DNA of 38,067 nucleotides from Candidatus Lernaella stagnicola. Lineage in GTDB: Bacteria > Lernaellota > Lernaellaia > Lernaellales > Lernaellaceae. Positions 35,405 to 38,067 of this stretch are shown here, piece by piece. The notes under the pieces were generated by a model. The model was not told the DNA's origin, did no database searches, and saw nothing but the letters and a program-made list of their open reading frames with translations. The stretch spans positions 1 to 38,067 of the forward strand of contig JAVCCK010000037.1 in assembly GCA_030765525.1 (NCBI GenBank), given 5' to 3'. Made by a program: the position numbers and the translations under genes. Each line of letters begins with the position of its first letter. Position 1 is the stretch's first letter.

Positions 35405-36397
35405 ATGGAACCGATGACCGATATCCAGGAACTGCAAATACTCGCCCGTGGCTTTCAACGCTCGCGCGTGTTTCTCACCGCGATGGAACTCGACTTGTTC
35501 TCGGCCCTGGGCGACGAACCCCGCACAGCCACGGAACTGGCCGAACGCGTCGGGGCGGACGCGAGGGCCGTCGACCGCCTGGCCAATGTGTTAGTCGTAT
35601 TGGGGCTGCTGGAAAAACGCGGCGACGAATTCGCCAACACGGAACTCGCCGCCGAACGCTTGGTGCGCGGCAAGCCGGGGTACATCGCCAACCTCGCGCA
35701 CATCAACGATATGTGGAAGACGTGGTCGACGCTGACCGAGGCCGTGCGCGCCGGGCACTCGGTGATCGACCGCGGCATCGGCGATGGTTGGGCCACGGAG
35801 CGCCGCGAGTCTTTCATCGCCGCGATGCACCACCGTGGTCGAGAGCAAGCGCCGGTGGTGGCCGACCTGCTGGACCTTTCCGGCGTTGAGCGCGTGCTGG
35901 ATGTGGGCGGCGGCTCGGCTTGTTTTTCCGCCGAATTTGCCCGGCAGCGGGCCGGTTTGACGGCCACGGTGTTCGACCTCCCCACGATTGTGCCGATCAC
36001 GCAGCGGTACATCGACGAGCAGGGCATGAGCGAGCGCATCGACATCTGCGCGGGCGATTACAATGTTGATCCCTTCCCCGGGGGCTACGACCTCGTGTTC
36101 CTGTCGGCGATCGCGCATATCGAAAACGACGAGGGCAACGCGGCGTTGATCGCCAAGGCCGCGGACGCGTTGCGGCCGGGTGGGCAGGTCGTGGTGGTCG
36201 ATTACGTGATGGACGAAAGCCGCCTTGCGCCGCCGCCGGGCGCGATTTTCGCCCTGAACATGCTCGTGGCCACGGTTCGCGGTGACACCTTTACCGAAAG
36301 CGAAATGCGCCGCTGGTTCACCGCCGCCGGGCTCACCGATGTGCAGCGCATCGACACGCCTTTCCTCTCGGTGATGATCGTGGGGCGGAAAGTATAA
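35405..36397 (+). CDS. SAM-dependent O-methyltransferase, acetylserotonin/plant COMT-like
   Basis: The protein has 330 residues from ATG 35405. Residues 1-90 form the winged-helix dimerisation domain, with the phrases AMELDLFSAL and VDRLANVLVVLGLLEK. The Rossmann SAM site VLDVGGGSA is at 164-172, followed by FDLPTIVPIT, which contains the Asp that holds the SAM ribose, and DLVFLSAIAHI before the catalytic region. The length fits the Methyltransf_2 (PF00891) family of small-molecule O-methyltransferases. The catalytic His usual in plant enzymes is not obvious at its place, where AHIENDE is found, so the substrate and even O-methylation are open. Confidence 0.85.
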   Translation: MEPMTDIQELQILARGFQRSRVFLTAMELDLFSALGDEPRTATELAERVGADARAVDRLANVLVVLGLLEKRGDEFANTELAAERLVRGKPGYIANLAHINDMWKTWSTLTEAVRAGHSVIDRGIGDGWATERRESFIAAMHHRGREQAPVVADLLDLSGVERVLDVGGGSACFSAEFARQRAGLTATVFDLPTIVPITQRYIDEQGMSERIDICAGDYNVDPFPGGYDLVFLSAIAHIENDEGNAALIAKAADALRPGGQVVVVDYVMDESRLAPPPGAIFALNMLVATVRGDTFTESEMRRWFTAAGLTDVQRIDTPFLSVMIVGRKV

Positions 36398-36462
36398 TCG
36401 TTTTGTCCGTAACTCAATAGTGTGATATCACTGTCGGCGAGCAACTCAAGCAAACAAAACGA
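36393..36462 (+). promoter_or_regulatory. Control region of the SIR2-TPR gene with inverted repeats
   Basis: A perfect TATAAT (36393-36398) overlaps the methyltransferase stop, without a clear -35. It is followed by TCGTTTTGT (36398-36406), repeated inverted as ACAAAACGA at 36454-36462. Between them is the exact 10-bp palindrome GTGATATCAC (36422-36431). A direct repeat AACTCAA occurs at 36411 and 36443. The layout suits binding of a dimeric regulator just ahead of the gene. Confidence 0.4.
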
Positions 36463-36473
36463 AGGGCTCGTCG

Positions 36474-38067
36474 ATGCCGTATTTTCGCACGATTGATGAT
36501 TTGGTGGACGATCTGCGCCGCGACCGTAAAGTATCTCTGCTTATCGGGGCTGGCTGTTCGGTTTCCGCGGGTATTCCGCTAGCGAGGGATATCGTCGAGG
36601 AAATCCGTCAAAAATATCCTTTGCATTACGAACGGGCCCGTGAAAAATGCGATGGTGAAACGCCCGGGTATCCTCAGTGTATGAGTATGTTACCGCCTCG
36701 GGACCGTCGCGACTTGATCAATCCCTACATCGACAAGTCGAAAATCAATTGGGCACATCTTGGCATTGCGCTGTTAGTTGCGGGCGGATATGTGGATCGC
36801 GTGCTCACCACGAATTTTGATCCGCTTATTCAGCAGGCTTGCGCTTTGGTTTATAAATTCCCCGCGATTTACGATTTCGCCGCGTCACAGGAATTCAAGC
36901 CGGAGTGGTTACCCGAAAAAGCCGTTTTTTACTTGCACGGCCAAAACACCGGATTTCGCACGCTAAATACGCCCGAAGAGTGCGACAGTTTGCGTGAAGA
37001 CATTGGTCCCGTTTTTACGGAGGCATCTCAGAATCGGACGTGGGTTGTTGTTGGATACAGCGGCGATAACGATCCCGTGTTTGAGCAACTCACGAGTAAA
37101 AAATGCTTTGATTTAAATTTGTATTGGGTGGGATTTAGAGAGAACGACCCCTCGAAACGGGTTAGGGAAGATTTGCTGGAGGCATGCGAATACGCCTTTT
37201 TCATTCGGGGCAAAGACGAAAAATTCGACGCCGATTCTTTTTTCATCGAGTTAGCGCAGAAACTCGGGCTCTTTCCGCCTTCCTTTGTCGAAGATCCGTT
37301 CGCACACGTGGAAAAAACCTTCGAGCAAATCATCCCTTACAATAGTCCGTTCAGCGACGATGACGGTGACATCCTCGATCCGGTTCGTAAACGTGTGAGG
37401 GCCGCGAAGCAACGAGAGCAGGAAGAACGAGAAGATGTCAGGGCGGAAACTGGCGAATTCGATCCAAATGTTGTTCGAGAAATGGCGAGCGTGCTTTTCA
37501 TGAAAGGGGCGTATCACAAAGTCTGTGAGTTAAGCGAACGGCATCCAGGGGCCATCGACCCGGATACTGTTTACTGGGCGGTCATTAGGCAGGGCATTGT
37601 TTTAGGCGAACGGGCGGATAAATCTCCGCCGGAGGTCGCTCGATCGGAGTACTTGTCCGCCATTGAGTTTTTCAAGAAAGCCGCGGAGGGGAAGAAGGAA
37701 AAGCCTCATCAGGCATTCTACAACTGGGGCGTGGCCTTGAGCAAGCTTACGGATCTTGCCGAGGGGGCAGAACGGGAGCCGCTCTTGCACGAGGAGATCG
37801 GTCGGTATGAGGCGGCGGTGGCGGCGAAGCCGGACATGCACGAGGCCCTTTTCAACTGGGGCTTGGCTTTGGCCAAACTCGCAGACCTTGCCGAGGGGGC
37901 GAAACGGGAGTCGCTCTTGCATGAGGCGATCGGTCGCTACGAGGCGGCGGTGGCGGCGAAGCCGGACTATCACGAGGCGCTGTCCAACTGGGGCGCGGCG
38001 TTGGCCACGCTCGCGGACCTTGCCGAGGGAGCAGAACGGGAGTCGCGTTTGCACGAGGCGATCGGTC
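36474..38067 (+). CDS. SIR2-domain protein with C-terminal TPR-like array (partial, runs off the window)
   Basis: The frame opens at ATG 36474 after GAAGGG and stays open for 531 codons to the right edge. Residues 20-35 read VSLLIGAGCSVSAGIP, the NAD-binding GAGxS motif of SIR2. TTNFD (112-116), YLHGQ with catalytic-type His155, and VVGYSGDND (192-200) complete the SIR2-like NADase fold used in antiphage systems. No zinc-binding CxxC pairs are seen, which argues against a classic deacetylase. From about residue 412, 44-residue TPR-like units of the form AL-NWG-ALA-LADLAEGA-RE follow. The first kilobase looks less GC-rich than its neighbours, a sign of transfer. A defence NADase sensing a ligand with its repeats is the best reading. 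Confidence 0.85.
   Translation, partial: MPYFRTIDDLVDDLRRDRKVSLLIGAGCSVSAGIPLARDIVEEIRQKYPLHYERAREKCDGETPGYPQCMSMLPPRDRRDLINPYIDKSKINWAHLGIALLVAGGYVDRVLTTNFDPLIQQACALVYKFPAIYDFAASQEFKPEWLPEKAVFYLHGQNTGFRTLNTPEECDSLREDIGPVFTEASQNRTWVVVGYSGDNDPVFEQLTSKKCFDLNLYWVGFRENDPSKRVREDLLEACEYAFFIRGKDEKFDADSFFIELAQKLGLFPPSFVEDPFAHVEKTFEQIIPYNSPFSDDDGDILDPVRKRVRAAKQREQEEREDVRAETGEFDPNVVREMASVLFMKGAYHKVCELSERHPGAIDPDTVYWAVIRQGIVLGERADKSPPEVARSEYLSAIEFFKKAAEGKKEKPHQAFYNWGVALSKLTDLAEGAEREPLLHEEIGRYEAAVAAKPDMHEALFNWGLALAKLADLAEGAKRESLLHEAIGRYEAAVAAKPDYHEALSNWGAALATLADLAEGAERESRLHEAIG
37707..38067 (+). repeat. Tandem 132-nt repeats encoding TPR-like units (continues past the edge)
   Basis: The block with CAACTGGGG recurs at 37721, 37853 and 37985, exactly 132 nt (44 codons) apart. 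The LHEAIGRYEAAV-coding block recurs at 37788, 37920 and 38052. Copies are very similar at DNA level, with most differences at third positions or in the AL-NWG segment. The array is cut by the window edge, so the copy number is unknown. Confidence 0.92.

Overview
The window is a gene-dense, moderately GC-rich stretch of bacterial chromosome. Its content points to a Gram-negative bacterium: an outer-membrane beta-barrel protein, signal-peptide proteins, a lipoprotein, a multihaem c-type cytochrome and a sodium-pumping NADH:quinone oxidoreductase. The mix is typical of uncultured deltaproteobacterial or myxobacterial-type lineages, but the genus cannot be fixed from sequence alone. No rRNA, tRNA, CRISPR array or insertion sequence was seen.

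Left part (1-13.4 kb): the 3' end of an unrecognised exported protein, then a co-directional four-gene cassette (DUF1302 outer-membrane protein, DUF1329 protein, YCF48-like propeller, MMPL/RND exporter) that looks like an envelope transport system for a hydrophobic compound. A convergent lipoprotein with a heparinase II/III-like domain, an EamA transporter, an unrecognised membrane-anchored protein and a DUF2079 membrane protein follow.

Middle (13.4-24 kb): a 3' remnant of a thiol peroxidase gene, a GT87-like membrane protein, a cysteine-motif flavoprotein paired with a Prx-Q peroxiredoxin, and an M48 protease (HtpX-like, long C-terminal extension) with LemA. Then comes a minus-strand nqrBCDEF operon that lacks nqrA at its usual place and ends with an unrecognised small gene.

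Right part (24-38 kb): a large P-loop STAND-type ATPase with six near-identical TPR units, an NHLRC2-like thioredoxin/NHL protein, a fusion of a degenerate 5'-nucleotidase-like domain with a tetrahaem cytochrome, and a three-gene GldA / GldF-GldG fusion / DUF4340 ABC operon. An O-methyltransferase follows. The window closes inside a SIR2-domain gene whose C-terminal TPR-like array is built from 132-nt DNA repeats. The STAND ATPase and the SIR2-TPR gene resemble known antiphage or self/non-self sensor architectures and are the best candidates for an undescribed system here. The nqrA-less Nqr operon with its extra gene is the second.
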